From Notolepis coatsorum (taxonomy: Eukaryota > Chordata > Actinopteri > Aulopiformes > Paralepididae), in the NCBI GenBank assembly GCA_963971535.1, contig OZ020586.1:76298703-76362702 (forward strand): DNA of 64,000 bases, written 5' to 3'. Each line of letters starts with the position of its first letter. The stretch's first letter is position 1. The notes under the pieces are model-generated. The model was not told where the DNA came from and did no database searches. It saw nothing but the letters and a program-made list of their open reading frames with translations. The position numbers and the translations under genes were made by a program. Of this stretch, positions 22,944 to 35,200 are shown piece after piece.

Positions 22944-23289
22944 AAAGGAACTGATACAACTGTGTTGTAGTTGTTTAGCGTTGATTTCATCCATGCAACT
23001 ATGTTGGTGGTTATTGTTTATTGACTATAGAACTGTGTTGGTGTTTAATTTTTATTCCATACATACAACTCTGTTTACCTTTTATTATTGACTTAAATTG
23101 TTAATCCCTGTCCAATGTGACTACCATCACAAAAGTGATGCTACTTAACCCACCTTCTCGCTCTCATACATTGACAAAACCAATGATGATATGAGGACAT
23201 GAAAATGGACATTTGTGAAATGTTCAAGTTCCTGAAGCATGTAATGTGTATTGCACTTTAACTTTTTGAATGTTTAATGTTTTTAACAT

Positions 23290-23610
23290 TTGTAATATTT
23301 GAATGTTCCTTACGAAGCTTGTAACCTACCGTGCCAAATGATTGACGGAGCTAGAGCCCCGGGAGTCGGTGTTGTATTTGTACAACACTGTGTACTTCGG
23401 CGCACACCTCACATATCGGCATGTAACTCGAGAACCGCTGAACGGATTGTGTCACCTGAAATGGCTATCGACAGGCAACAAATAGGGCTTTAATTCGATA
23501 TATATATTGTATTAAAATATCTGCACACCCGAGCCGGTAGAGGTCGCCAAAGTGCAGGTGGGAAAATCTTCCTCAAGAGGGCCCACATGTGGGCCCTCGC
23601 ATGTTAACAT
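23290..23610. repeat. Unclassified block ending in a 22-bp palindrome
   Basis: GC-richer than its surroundings. It contains GGTGTTGTATTTGTACAACA and ends with a perfect palindrome at 23577-23598 (GAGGGCCCACA and its complement). AT-rich sequence resembling ATTTGTAATATTTGAATG lies on both sides. Identity unknown. Confidence 0.5.
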
Positions 23611-23756
23611 GTTTTACTTTTGTGATATTTGAATGAATTGAAGAATATTTTTGTTGACCACTTGAAAAGATTGTAATAAAAACATTGTTCAGTTTTCTTT
23701 TGTCTGAACTGCATTGTGTAACATTTTAAATAGACTTTTAACTACTCTCTTCATTT

Positions 23757-24115
23757 GGGGCGACCATTTGTCATGCGGGGTAACCAATGATTGTCAATAA
23801 CTGTACTAAATTCAAAATAGAATATCCATCAGTTTTGGCTCAAATATTAATCACTGGTATACTATGCTTAAGTGGATACTATCTGTACACATTTTAAATC
23901 AGTTTTATGGGTTTTAGAGCAAATATGGGTATTGTAACTGCATTACGAGGGAGACACTGCCATTATAGAATAAACTTGTGAAATCATGGTTTACAAAAAA
24001 TTAAAGGGCACACAAGCCTGTCTTTCTTAAGATGTATATTTAATTACTGATACCTGTTAAAATATTAGTAATGTTAAGGAAATATATTAATTTTGAGATA
24101 AATTACGGTCGCCCC
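23757..24115 (+). repeat. GGGGCGACC subterminal motif cluster, right
   Basis: Copies at 23757, 23777 (GGGGTAACC) and an inverted one at 24107-24115 (GGTCGCCCC). Same context as the left cluster. Confidence 0.7.
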
Positions 24116-24329
24116 AAATGACTTTTATTAAGGCCATGTCCTATTAATTCAACTTTAAAAACACTAAAATCTCTTAATTTGTTTTTTTTTCATAAATGCA
24201 TGTATACACTACATTCCAAATGTTTGAAAAATGGCCAAATATATCCTTATTTTTTGTATTTTAAAATTGGCCTATTGAAAAGTCTTATCCGTCAATGACC
24301 CTATACGCTCACACACTAGCAGTCACTTT

Positions 24330-24356
24330 AGCATGAACACACACACACACACACAC
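24330..24356. repeat. (AC)n microsatellite in Rex1-like UTR
   Basis: Short CA run next to degenerate CACACTC units. Confidence 0.85.
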
Positions 24357-25328
24357 ATGCTGCACACGCTCACACTCAACGGTCACTTTACACAATGAAA
24401 GGTCACTTTAAAAACAAGAACGGGAGTGGTTCTTGTATAGTAAACAGATGGATATAGCAAGCTAGCATAAGGACACATAGTATAACTGTAGATTGTATAG
24501 TATAGCATTGTATAGTAGTGTACATGAGACCCAGTGCCTCATCCGTAGCTAACAGTGTATTGCACTATCGCAGGACCTTAGCATGTCTTACCATGCTTTT
24601 TGTAAACTTTATGTACACACCTGTTATGTCTTATTTTTATTATTGTATTATTGCACAATCGTTGCGGGCAAGACCCCCCGCATTTCACTGTATGCTTGTA
24701 TGCCGTGACAAATAAAACTCTTGACTTGACTTGACAAGTCGATCGGCCCTTTCTCGGCCGAGCTATAGTCACTTTTCCGCATCTACTCCCCAACTCTGCA
24801 TGCGCAGATTGTGCTCGTGTTCAGGAGACTCTGTGTATAAAAGTCTATTGGATCATGTGTCCCGCACCCCCACAGCCGTAGCTACAACCACTTAATGTCA
24901 AGGCTCTCATCCACAGTCATTAATTTTCTCCCCCCGCTCTCTCCTCCATGAGCTCAATGTAACACGGCAGTGCAGTGGTCTATTGCTGCTGAGTCCCGCT
25001 GCCCCATCCAGTTCAGAGCCGCTCTAGATGACTGTGATTGGCTGAAGAGATTCAAACAACTCAGAACAAGAGAAAGGAGTGGAGATTTTTCGGCCACTGA
25101 AAAGCAGTGGTCAGGTGGAAAGTAACTAAGTATTTTTACTCAAGTACTGTACTTAAGGACAACTTCGAGCTACTTGTATTTTATGTGAGAATTTTAATTT
25201 TAGGAAACTTTATACTTTTACTCCACTACATTTCAAAGGAAATATTGTACTTTTTACTCCACTACATTTATCTGAACCCATCAGTTACTAGTTACTTTGA
25301 AGTAAAACATTTTGCATAGAAAACATGG

Positions 25329-25841
25329 TTAACCCTTTCACTACCACACTACCAAAGGGTTAACCCTTTCACTCCACACACACCGTCTGTAGTGTGGTAG
25401 CGAAAGGTTAACCTCAGTGGTGCGTTGGTGATTTCATACCTGGTTGCACTGTGTTTTAATGACGCCATGTGCATGCGCGCTCCCGGGCATGACGCCACGT
25501 ACATGCGCATAAATGTTCCCTCACGTGCGCACAGAATAAAGACAATGCCTAATTGCCTCTAGGAATGGAATGTAACACATTTCATTCACAAGTTTTGTGT
25601 GAATGTATCTGAGGACGTATTTGAACCCACCTGACGACCTGAGCTATTGTTATGCAAAGTAGCCAGGTGGGTACTTGGCGCATCAGTCGAGTGCAGCGCA
25701 TTCTTGTGCATGCACGTGCACATCCGTGCACGTGCATGCACGTGCTTCTGCTCACAGACCCGGTTGCACAGCGTGCAACCCCGTCCCATGACCAACGCAC
25801 CCCTGGTTAACCTTCTGTAGTGTAGTAGTGAAAGGGTTCAA
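25329..25841. repeat. AAGGGTTAACC foldback repeat inside MITE
   Basis: The left arm reads GGTTAACCCTTTCACTACCA and the right arm TGTAGTGTAGTAGTGAAAGGGTT, i.e. an inverted pair of monomers. It is split by the MITE at 25415-25805. Confidence 0.8.
25415..25805. mobile_element. hAT-type MITE with GGTGCGTTGGT ends
   Basis: Inverted ends CAGTGGTGCGTTGGTGATTT and the complement of CAGGGGTGCGTTGGTCATGG. The target duplication GTTAACCT is exact (25407-25414, 25806-25813), within the foldback repeat. Its centre has alternating GCATGCACGTGCA. Confidence 0.93.
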
Positions 25842-26423
25842 ATGTATGAAGATTATATACTTTCACAGAGCACATGATCAGAGCAGCATAACTGGACCAC
25901 ATACCACTTTAACATAACCCATAGAGGTCAATGGATCGAGGCTTGTATGCTCCCAAACACTGGAATACACAAACGTCATGTAGAATGCATACTTTTATTT
26001 TAGATACTTAAGTAAATTCAATAACAAATACTTCTCTACTTTTACTTAAGTAGAATTTGAATGGAGGACTTATACTTTTACCAGAGTACTTATTTATCTG
26101 GGTATTTCTACTTTTACTTAAGTAAAGGAACTGTGCACTTCTTCCACCACTGCTGAAAAGGAACTGATGGGGCCTGTTCTCTGTGGGTCTTGATTTGGCG
26201 GTTTATGGCAAATGACCAATTATCAATGCTGTGACATGGCCCATGTCACATATGGGACAGTGTGAGACTATTTTACTGTATATATTTCTGTATAATTTTG
26301 GCTGTATATTTTAGAATGTATATACATATCAGAATGAATATCCCGGACCGTATTTTATTCTTTATTCCTATTTTTATTCTTATTCGTGACTTTTGTTTTT
26401 GACTCCCTAAATGTTTACCGATT

Positions 26424-26575
26424 ACTGTGAGCGATCTGTAGTGCTGTAGATCTGTAGCGATCTGTAGTGCTGTAGATCTGTAGCGATCTGTAGTGCTGTA
26501 GATCTGTAGCGATCTGTAGTGCTGTAGATCTGTAGCGATCTGTAGTGCTGTAGATCTGTAGCGATCTGTAGTGTG
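26424..26575. repeat. 26-bp minisatellite
   Basis: About six near-identical units GCGATCTGTAGTGCTGTAGA plus TCTGTA. Confidence 0.97.
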
Positions 26576-27029
26576 TGCGCCTCCTTTGTGTGTTTAAACG
26601 GGGCGACTTGTGGGGACGACAGACATCCCACACTGTTATCGTACTGCACTGTGTCATAATCTATCATATTACCGTATATCACATTTGATATTATACCGTC
26701 ATATTGCATTGGATTGTATGGAATGGTATTGTACTGCCATTGGGATAACCTGCCACAGACAGAAGCTTGTAAATATTGACCAACAAGAGGTTGAATTAAA
26801 TTAAAAAAAAAACTGACATTCAATTGACGTTCAGGTTTGCGTGCTTTGGAATTGGTTAGTAAATCAAGATAATCCATAAACAGTTGGCAGGATGGCTTTG
26901 ATTGATTTGCCGGGGGCTGTTCTTGGCTGCCTTAAAAGCCTTCAAAGGATTTTCTTCACTGTCAAGTCAGCTCTTACAGTCTGCACATGCTATCATGGAC
27001 AGAGATAGATAGATAAACAGAGAGAGAGA

Positions 27030-27145
<116 letters not shown>

Positions 27146-27240
27146 ATGAAAATGGATGTAGGGGTGGGGGAAGGGCTCGATAGAATTGGGATTGGATTGG
27201 GGGAGGTACAGTATATATATCATATATCATCTTATGATCT

Positions 27241-27375
<135 letters not shown>

Positions 27376-27599
27376 GACAGACGTGCCATTAATGATTCAC
27401 AGAGCAGGAAGGTCCATGGCAGGCGCACGCTGAGAAATCGCAACTATCGATTATCAGGCATGGTGGTGACACAGCCAGGCACATAACATATATACATATA
27501 GAATCATATGTTATGTTATGTTATCTATGTGTTATGTGATATGGAATATTTGTAGTGGCGGGTGACAGCAGCAAACTGAGCAGAGCCAAGAGAGTGGAC

Positions 27600-28138
27600 A
27601 CAGACAAGCACTCGTACATTTAGACCAGCCCCACTTCAACAGCCAGGGTTGACAAAAGAGTCTCAATGCTGAAATGATGCCTAGTTTATAAGATTTCTAA
27701 AGGGGAGGTGCCAAGTTATGTGAACAATTACTTTCAATATGTTAAAAATAATCACAGCCACAAAACCAGAGGTAGAGTGTAGAGACACAAACATAGTCCC
27801 TTTCAGATTCAAACTTATTTCGTACGGCCAGCAGACCTTCCTTTACTCAGCTGCAGTTCTGTGGAACAGCCTGCCCAGCAGCATTAAACAGGCCCCTATT
27901 AACTGCAGGCTTCAAAAAGTCTGTATGAACATGGCTATCGGTATAGGTAAGGGAGGGATAGCATATTTATTTTTATTTTATCTTCTATATGCATATAGTC
28001 TCTGAATGTTTTATGATGATGTTCAATGTTTTATGTTGATGTGTGGAACCATGATGGAAATAAGTGCTTGCATTTTATCATGTTTTTTTTATCCCTTGGA
28101 TGATGTCTCTAAATCCACAATAAAATCAATCAATCAAA
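27600..28138 (+). mobile_element. LINE family A (CR1/L2-like), 3' fragment
   Basis: Includes a decayed RT C-terminal region (ISKGEVPSYVNNYF, then AAVLWNSLPSSIKQAP in another frame) and a 3' UTR. The UTR has GATGGAAATAAGTGCTTGCA and ends in AATAAAATCAATCAATCAA. The UTR matches the tail of the larger copy at 59880-60130. Confidence 0.8.
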
Positions 28139-28229
28139 GCAGTGAACTGAGAAGAGGATACTAGTCGTGTGTTGGAAGTTAATCCGCCTGGTGTTGACAA
28201 CTTGCAATGTCATTTAAATTGACAGGAAA

Positions 28230-28385
28230 AGAAGAGATGGTGATATGATGAATTGAAAATGGGGGACCCTGATGTAAACAAGACGAAAGTCTTTCTCTGG
28301 TCTGCATCCCCTTAACAATTGTATGTATTGAGCTGTACTGTACTCTGCAATCTGTTAATAAAGTTTTCAATCAATCAATCAATCA

Positions 28386-28388
<3 letters not shown>
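28230..28388 (+). mobile_element. LINE family B, 3' end only
   Basis: GAATTGAAAATGGGGGACCC through TTAATAAAGTTTTCAATCAA, then (TCAA)n. Identical in layout to 41490-41597 and 41800-45960. Severely 5'-truncated. Confidence 0.85.
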
Positions 28389-28588
<200 letters not shown>

Positions 28589-28589
28589 T

Positions 28590-29300
28590 ATCTTTTCATC
28601 CTATCTCGGGCTCCAACAAAGCATGTCTATTATCCTTCCCTGCTGGGCTGCTTCCCATGATCGCCCCTATGTGTCCTCTCTCTGTGGTCAAACAGGAGAC
28701 TCTTCTCTGTTGCTATTTGTGTCCAGTTGGACTATGACAATATGTAACAATATAACAACAGCCTGAGCCTTGTAGGAATGAGGAGATTTGTTTTCTATTA
28801 GCCTATACGTGTTCCATCCCAGATAACAATGCACACTGATCTGTGAACAAGGGGTCACTTCAGAATCATAATTGCCGCGGTACCGATTGCTGCTGATAAG
28901 AATTTTTGCATTTTTCATTATTCTGGTAAATTAATGACAGCCTCACCTTAAAGTCACATAGAGATTATTATGGCAAAATGCCATTGAAGATATACTGTAT
29001 TTCTAACTGTTACATTGAACAAGATTATGACCCCCCCTCTCTCTTTTTTAAATTTGTTTGAATACTACTGTATATAAAGATATATTTAAAAAGCCCTGTA
29101 AAACAGTACATTATATATGCATATTTGTCATACTCCAATTTATAGTAGAAAAACAATGGGCTACATGGCCCGGAAGAAAGTGTTTACATTTATTTAAATT
29201 GTGTATAGGTACTAGGTATAGTCGGAGTGGTTAAGGTTATAGGGTTAGCCTATAATATAAAGCCTAATATAATATAAGCCTAATAATTATAAAAAAAACT
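28590..29300. other. No gene recognised
   Basis: AT-rich unique-looking DNA. No frame with recognisable similarity and no terminal repeats were found. Confidence 0.5.
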
Positions 29301-29309
29301 TTTAAAATG

Positions 29310-29800
29310 ATGACGACTTGCGGAAAAACTGACGACCCCCGATAAAAACGCCGATCTAGCATCAACCAGTCAGAAACTCACCTTAACGACCAGGATTAAG
29401 CACCGAACGGAGCCGGAGAACTTCACTGTCGTTGACTGAAGAATCACGGGTGTTTCACTGCCTCTGGACCCATATCCCTCTCTTTCTCACACAAACACCC
29501 CTCTTGTCTCTCTCGCACTCTCTCTCTCTCTGTCTCGACCCCCCTGCTGCAGAGCTCAGCTGCCTCGGCGTTGAAAGCAACAGAACCGAGTCCAACCAAA
29601 CCCGAATTACCAAAGGTGAGCGCACTAAAGCTGTGATCCGTGCGCCTGTCTACCTTCCCCAGTAAACGATGGAGAGGAGGAGTGCCGGAGGAGGCAGTTA
29701 GCAGGAGTTCCTGGGGGGCCGCCGGGAGCGCCGGGAGCGCACTGTAGCCGGTGACCAGTGTGCGGGGCAATAACGACACCTTGTGGCTGTTTTGATAAAC
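29310..29800 (+). promoter_or_regulatory. GC/CpG-richer stretch, possible first exon or promoter
   Basis: This stretch is richer in CpG and G+C than its neighbours. A pyrimidine tract (CT-rich, 29480-29540) leads into CTGCTGCAG (29545-29553), and an ACCAAAG/GTGAGC donor-like site is at 29615. Together they would bound an exon of about 65 bp. No protein similarity is recognised. It may be a 5' non-coding exon or only an old CpG-rich repeat. Confidence 0.25.
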
Positions 29801-30000
29801 GTGCAACAAAGTCAAATTGAGGTGCGTCCGATTTCTAGATTCCACGTCCCGTTGGGCTATAGGATTGGGCTGGTGGAGCAAAAAAAAAATCATCAAGGCT
29901 CTGATTTATGACTGAGATATGCATTTGAGAGGATATACTATGGAGCTAAATTCAAATGCATTGTCATTATAGAGCACAAGTACAGTAGGCCTACAGTACT

Positions 30001-30477
30001 TTGGAAATGACTCAACAACCAACTAGGCTGCAGCAAAAAACAAAAAAAAATAAACATAAAACAGATAACACCCTCATCACAGACAAGCTGGATGTGGCCA
30101 AATACTTAAACATTTTCTTCACAAACATAGCCACAACACTGGTTAATAAACTACCCTCCCACTCAGGGCATTTTGGGGTAGAACACATCCTAGCCTACTA
30201 CAAAAACCTAGGGGTCCGCAAAGACGACTTCAAACTTGAAATGGTAACAACAGCTGATGTACTCAGAAAACTGAGCACCCTCCAACCTAACAAGGCCACT
30301 GGCCATGACAATATCCCATCCAAATTCCTTAGAGACTCAGCAGCCGCCATCACCCCAGTCATCACCCACATAATAAACCTCTCCATAAAACAGGGACACG
30401 TCCCCAAAGACTTCAAAATTGCGAGAGTGACCCCCCTGCACAAAAAAGGTAGCAAATTAGACCCAGGCAACTACCGC
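30001..30477 (+). pseudogene. LINE B reverse transcriptase, N-terminal part
   Basis: The frame covers the fingers region: LQPNKATGHDNIPSKFLRD, then THIINLSIKQGHVPKDFK and VTPLHKKGSKLDPGNYR, typical of CR1/L2-superfamily RTs. It is cut at 30477 by the Gypsy insertion. The open frame upstream is A-rich and starts at an ATG that need not be the true start, because the LINE is 5'-truncated. Confidence 0.88.
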
Positions 30478-31974
30478 TGTTATGGTTTGACACCGACCCC
30501 AAACGCAGCGACACAAGAGAGTTGATTCAGAGTTGCCAAAAACAAGGGCTTGTTTATTTACACTAAATAAACAGCAAAAACTTGGTAGAGAACAAACAAA
30601 GACTGGGATACAAGCATAGATGAAGGTTGCTGCTCTGCAGCTTCCCCCGGGATGGTTCGTCTGGGGAAGCAGATGGTGACGTCAGAGCCGCTCTGCAGAC
30701 TTCTCTCGGCAGAATCTCCGAGGTGGTAAACGGGACCGAGAGGGAGAGAGGGAGCGGGTTAGCCCAGAGTACAGTGGGGAACAGAGCAGGTGACAGGAGT
30801 AGTGACTTGTCCCAAAAACAGAGTTATCCAAGTGACAGAATCTTCGGTGTATATACACACTGTGAGTAACGTCCCAAACACAAATCCGCGTGCAAATAAA
30901 CACTGTGAGCGAAGTCCCAATAATTATCCAAGTGACAATATCTTCGGTGTGAAATACACACAGTGAGCGAAGTCCCAATACAATTCCAAGTGATAATGTC
31001 TTCGGTGTGAATACACACAGTGGGCGATGTTAAGGCCAAATATTATCCCAATGAACAATCCAAAAAAGCTGACACTGGGTGAGTGACAGTCTGATAAAAA
31101 GCAGGATATCTTCAGTGTCTTTAAACACACGAAAAACGAATAGGAGCAAAGACAGTCATAAAAACTCACCCAGGCGCTGTGCGTAAAGAGAGTAGGATCA
31201 AAGGGGCGAGCGCGTCGCCACGGGGAACTGGTTGTCCAAGCGGAATACTTCTTGAATATCCTGGAAGCGAAGCACAGGGAAAAACAGCAGGCAAGGAAGG
31301 AACGGCGAATGCTAATGAAATATCAAAACGATCCAACAAAACTTGAATGGGGAAACGGGGTATAAATAATAAGGGAATGCTTAAGGGGAGACACTGCAGG
31401 TGAATAGGGTAAAAAAATTAACTAATAGATATCACAATGAAACTTCCCCAGTTGATTACTTATATTAAGACAAGACTTTTTTGTATTACAAGTTTTCTGA
31501 AATTGTATGTTTAAATATGCAAATGAGGCATGATCTACTTAAATATGCGCTAATTTGCATATAATTCCAGGACAGAAATCTGAACATTGGATAAAGCCAT
31601 TTTCAAAATTATAGTTTCATTTTGTTGACATATTAGAGCCAAGGGTTATTACAGAGGGGATTTTGGATATCTATTTTTATCACTCCATAAATCAGAAAAT
31701 ACTCCATTCAGTCAATTTTTATGGTAAAATTCCATATTTCGCCATGTTTTTAGGAATAAAATGTGATATAAATCAGGGTATGAATGCGATATCAACAAAC
31801 CCTTCTGTAAATACCTTCAAAACATAGATATGAATAGAACTGGAAGGTTTGGTGTATGTGAGTGCTACTGAAGTGGAGATTTCTGGCTCAGAGTATGAGG
31901 AAAAACTCTTAAAACAAATTTTTGGGAAAACGCCTTCAAAGTTCTGTATTGTAAAATGCCATACTTTTTTTTTT

Positions 31975-32233
31975 GTATTTTATTTTTTTATTCTTTTTTA
32001 AAACAAACATATAAACAAACATGACAACACACGATAAGATATACAAGCATTAATTGTCAGGGCACATCCAATGAGATCACATTTTGGTTAGTTGTTTTAT
32101 ATAAGATATACCCATAATACCTGTTATCTAAAAAAAAAACCCTACATACATATGCTCAGCTCGAACCCCCCCCTCCCGGACCCCACCTTGAGAAGTACCT
32201 CCACTATCCCTCGCACCTAACCAGACACTACCA
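31975..32233 (-). other. L1-Tx1 3' UTR
   Basis: 259 bp after the ORF2 stop, ending in an A-rich tail on the minus strand. Confidence 0.8.
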
Positions 32234-35200
32234 TTATAAGCTAGCTTTTATTCTCTCCACCACTTCTAACCACATTGACATTTTGGATTCATTGAGACCC
32301 AGAATTCTTGCTGTAGATATTTCATGGTAAATTACATCGAGATATGTAAGAAACCAAACTTTACGGCACATTTTTTCCGGTTGAAACCAGCGTGATGCGA
32401 TCAGCTTTTTGGCTACTGTGATACCCGATAAAACCAATCTCTTTAGCTGTGGATTCACTGCAAACTCAAAAACATCATTCAACAGCAATACCGAGGGGTG
32501 TACAGGTATATTCCAAGATACGAGTTTTGATATTTGTTGGGTCACATCTTTCCAGAATGCCTTAACTGGTGAGCAGTCCCAATACATGTGCATAAATGTC
32601 CCTTCGTCCCCATTTGTACATTGGGTGCATTTGGAATCTTGTTTGAGCCCCATTCGGCACAGTCTTATAGGAGTCAAGTATGTCCTGTGAATATAGTTAA
32701 GATTGATTTGTTGATGATCCGGGTTCCTTGATGTAAGTCGGACATTTGCCCAGGCTCCTTGCCAATCAAAGTCATTTTCCAGGTCTGGTATATCCCTCCT
32801 CCAGACAGAGTCAAGTTGGAGGGTTTCATACGAGGACGTTAGTAATTGATGATAAAATTCTGAAACAAAACCTCTCGATGTCTCTCTTGAGTAGAAGAAT
32901 TTGTGGTATCTGTGGTGTTCAATTGGTCTGTCTAATGGAACACCGTGAGACTTCAAACATAGCTCTAACTGTTTGTGAAAAAGCCATGTGGACTTGGTGA
33001 GATTAAATTTTTTGCGTATTTCTTTATCACTACAAAAACCCTGTTTGTTAAAAATATCCCCTAATGAGTGTATGCCTTGCTCTTCCCATATAGGGAATCT
33101 TATAGGTCGTTTTCCAATTAAGAGAGCATTGTTATTGAATAAGGGAGTATGGTTGTGCCATTCTTGTGGGTTAGGATTTTTTTTTTGTGATTCACGCCAT
33201 ATCCGGATCGCATGAGTAATTATGGGGCCAAATTTTCGTTCACAGTGCTTGATTGGTAGTTTAGTGTATGCTATGTCCTTCAGTCTATGTGGGGCTACTA
33301 TGTTTTCTTCTATTTTCCTCCAAGATGCTAATGCTTGGGAGTCAAACCATGTTGTCAATGGACTTAATGAGTACGCCTTAAAATATAGGAAAAAATCTGG
33401 AAATGCCATGCCACCATCTGCTTTATTTCTCTGTGCGGTGGATCTTTTTATACGTGGTGGTTTGTTATTCCAAATAAATTTGTATGTGGAGGAGTGTAAT
33501 CTTTTCCAGTAACCCTCTGGAGGGGGTAACGGTAGCATTGAACAGAAGAAGTTGATTTTAGGTAGTACATCCATCTTAACTATTGATATCCGTGCTTGTA
33601 CTGTGTTCTTAAGTTTTACCCATCTATCAAGGTCGTCTTTGATTTTGTTTTGGATTTTTGTGTAGTTGTGCTTCACCGTTTGTCTTATGGTAGGGAATAT
33701 TTCCACTCCCAAGCATCTGAAATGTTTTACCATCGGTATCTGTCCTGGGAGGGTTGTATCTTTTTTTGCAGGGGTGTTAAGTGGAAGGAAAGCCGACTTC
33801 GGCCAATTTATCTTAAATCCCGATAAATCACCAAAGTCCTCAATCAACTTGAGCAGATGAGGCAATGTGGTGTTGGGGTTTTTCATGAACAATATTACAT
33901 CGTCCGCATATAAACAAATTTTTTGTTGTGTGCCCTTGATTACGATAGGTTCTATGGATTGGGATTGTCTTATATATTGTGCTAACGGCTCTAATGATAG
34001 ATTGAACAGACCGGGACTAAGAGGACAACCCTGTCTGGCAGAGCGTGATACCGGAAATATTTCAGATATGATTGTGCCTGTTATAATCATGGCCGATGGG
34101 TCTTTGTATAATACTTTAATCATATCGATGAATCCTTTTCCTAACCCCATCCTTTCTAGCACTGCCCACAGATACGACCATTCCAGCCTGTCAAAGGCCT
34201 TCATAGCATCCAGGGACAGTATCGCCTTAGGTATGGTATCCTCTTTGTCGGCATCAAGTACGTGCAGTATACGTCTTATGTTCTCAGTGATCAGGCGGCC
34301 TCCTATGAAGCCAGTTTGGTCCGGGTGAACTAAAGACGTCATATGCTTTTGTAATCTGATGGCTAATACCTTAGAGTACAGTTTGATATCTGTTCCGAGG
34401 AGGCTTACAGGTCTATAACTACCGCACTCGTTGGGGTCTTTGTCTTTTTTAAGGAGGACTGTTATGAGTGCAATATTGTCGGTTTTATGGAAGTTCCCCT
34501 CCTTGACTGAGTATAAGATCATATTTAGTAATAAGGGGCCAATTATGTCCCAACAAGAAAGGTACATTTCTGATGGGAAACCGTCTCTTCCTGGAGCCTT
34601 ACCACTTTTCATTGCGGTTATGGCCATCTTGAGTTCCTCTAGTGTGATCGGTATTTCTAACTGTTTAGCGTCATCCTCTGAAAGTTTAGGGAGAATAATT
34701 TGATTAAGAAATGTGTCCATTTTGTTTTGATCGAAGGTCATTTCTGATTTATATAAATCGGAGTAGAATACTTTGAATGTATCGTTTATTTTTACCGGAT
34801 CTGTTACAAGTACTTGTTGTGCTCTAATGGTAGTTATATCTGCAAATGTTGCATTAATTCTTAATCGCATGGCTAATAGGTGGCTGGGTTTGGAACCATG
34901 GGAGTACTGCTGTTGTCTTGTGCTGCGTATTTGTATTTCCGATTGTTGTCTGTATATGTCATTGATCTCTATTTTTAGTACGTTAACTTGATTTTCTAGT
35001 CGAGTTGAGTTGTTGTATTTCAGAGAATTAAATAACGTTGAGTAAAGCGTTTCCAGCTCATCCAGTTTTGTGTTTTGATTCTTGCGCATTTTGGAGGAAA
35101 AGCTATCCGTGAAGTCTTTGATCATTCCCTTTACCGACATCCATATTATTCTGGGGTCTTGCACCGAGTTTGCATTCTCCCGTTGGAATACTATAAGAGC

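Larger units (their letters stand above)
19148..24301 (+). mobile_element. 5.15-kb DNA transposon with GGGGCGACC subterminal repeats
   Basis: The ends are GGGTCAATGACG and the complement of GGGTCATTGACG (11 of 12 match). Flanks are TATACGCA (19140-19147) and TATACGCT (24302-24309), an 8-bp target duplication with one mismatch. Motifs close to TCATNTGGGGCGACC occur near both ends. A small two-exon gene lies at 20211-20670. Two hAT elements are nested inside (21143-21481, 21738-22943). The superfamily is not assigned: hAT, P and Zisupton all give 8-bp duplications. Confidence 0.8.
18848..24740 (+). mobile_element. Rex1-like LINE 3' fragment, split by 5.15-kb DNA transposon
   Basis: 18848-19139 encodes an RT C-terminal tail; 24302-24740 is the 3' UTR, ending in GACAAATAAAACTCTTGACT and TGACTTGAC repeats. 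This is the usual Rex1-type layout (short C-terminus, then UTR with GTATTGCAC-like motifs). The 5' part is truncated. The interruption is at 19148-24301. Confidence 0.8.
18672..24998. mobile_element. Foldback element with about 170-bp inverted arms, split by Rex1-like LINE
   Basis: 18672-18843 and 24815-24998 are inverted copies (both contain GACATTAAGTGGTTGTAGCT when read inward and end TATAGACCACTGCA outward). Identity is high with small indels. The Rex1-like fragment sits between the arms near the centre. No clear target duplication beyond TA was found, so the superfamily is unassigned. Confidence 0.75.
25105..26152. mobile_element. hAT MITE of the CAGTGGTGGAAGAAGTA type
   Basis: The inverted ends are CAGTGGTCAGGTGGAAAGTA and the complement of CAGTGGTGGAAGAAGTGCAC, with many TTTACTTAAGTA motifs. 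The target duplication CTGAAAAG is exact (25097-25104 and 26153-26160). This is a familiar, very abundant fish MITE. A foldback repeat and a further MITE are inserted inside. Confidence 0.93.

Noticed and set aside
23290-23610. Helitron 3' end
   Set aside because: The hairpin is present but no CTRR terminus or AT insertion site fits.
26424-26575. CRISPR-like regular array
   Set aside because: Units are contiguous with no unique spacers, and the genome is eukaryotic; it is a minisatellite.
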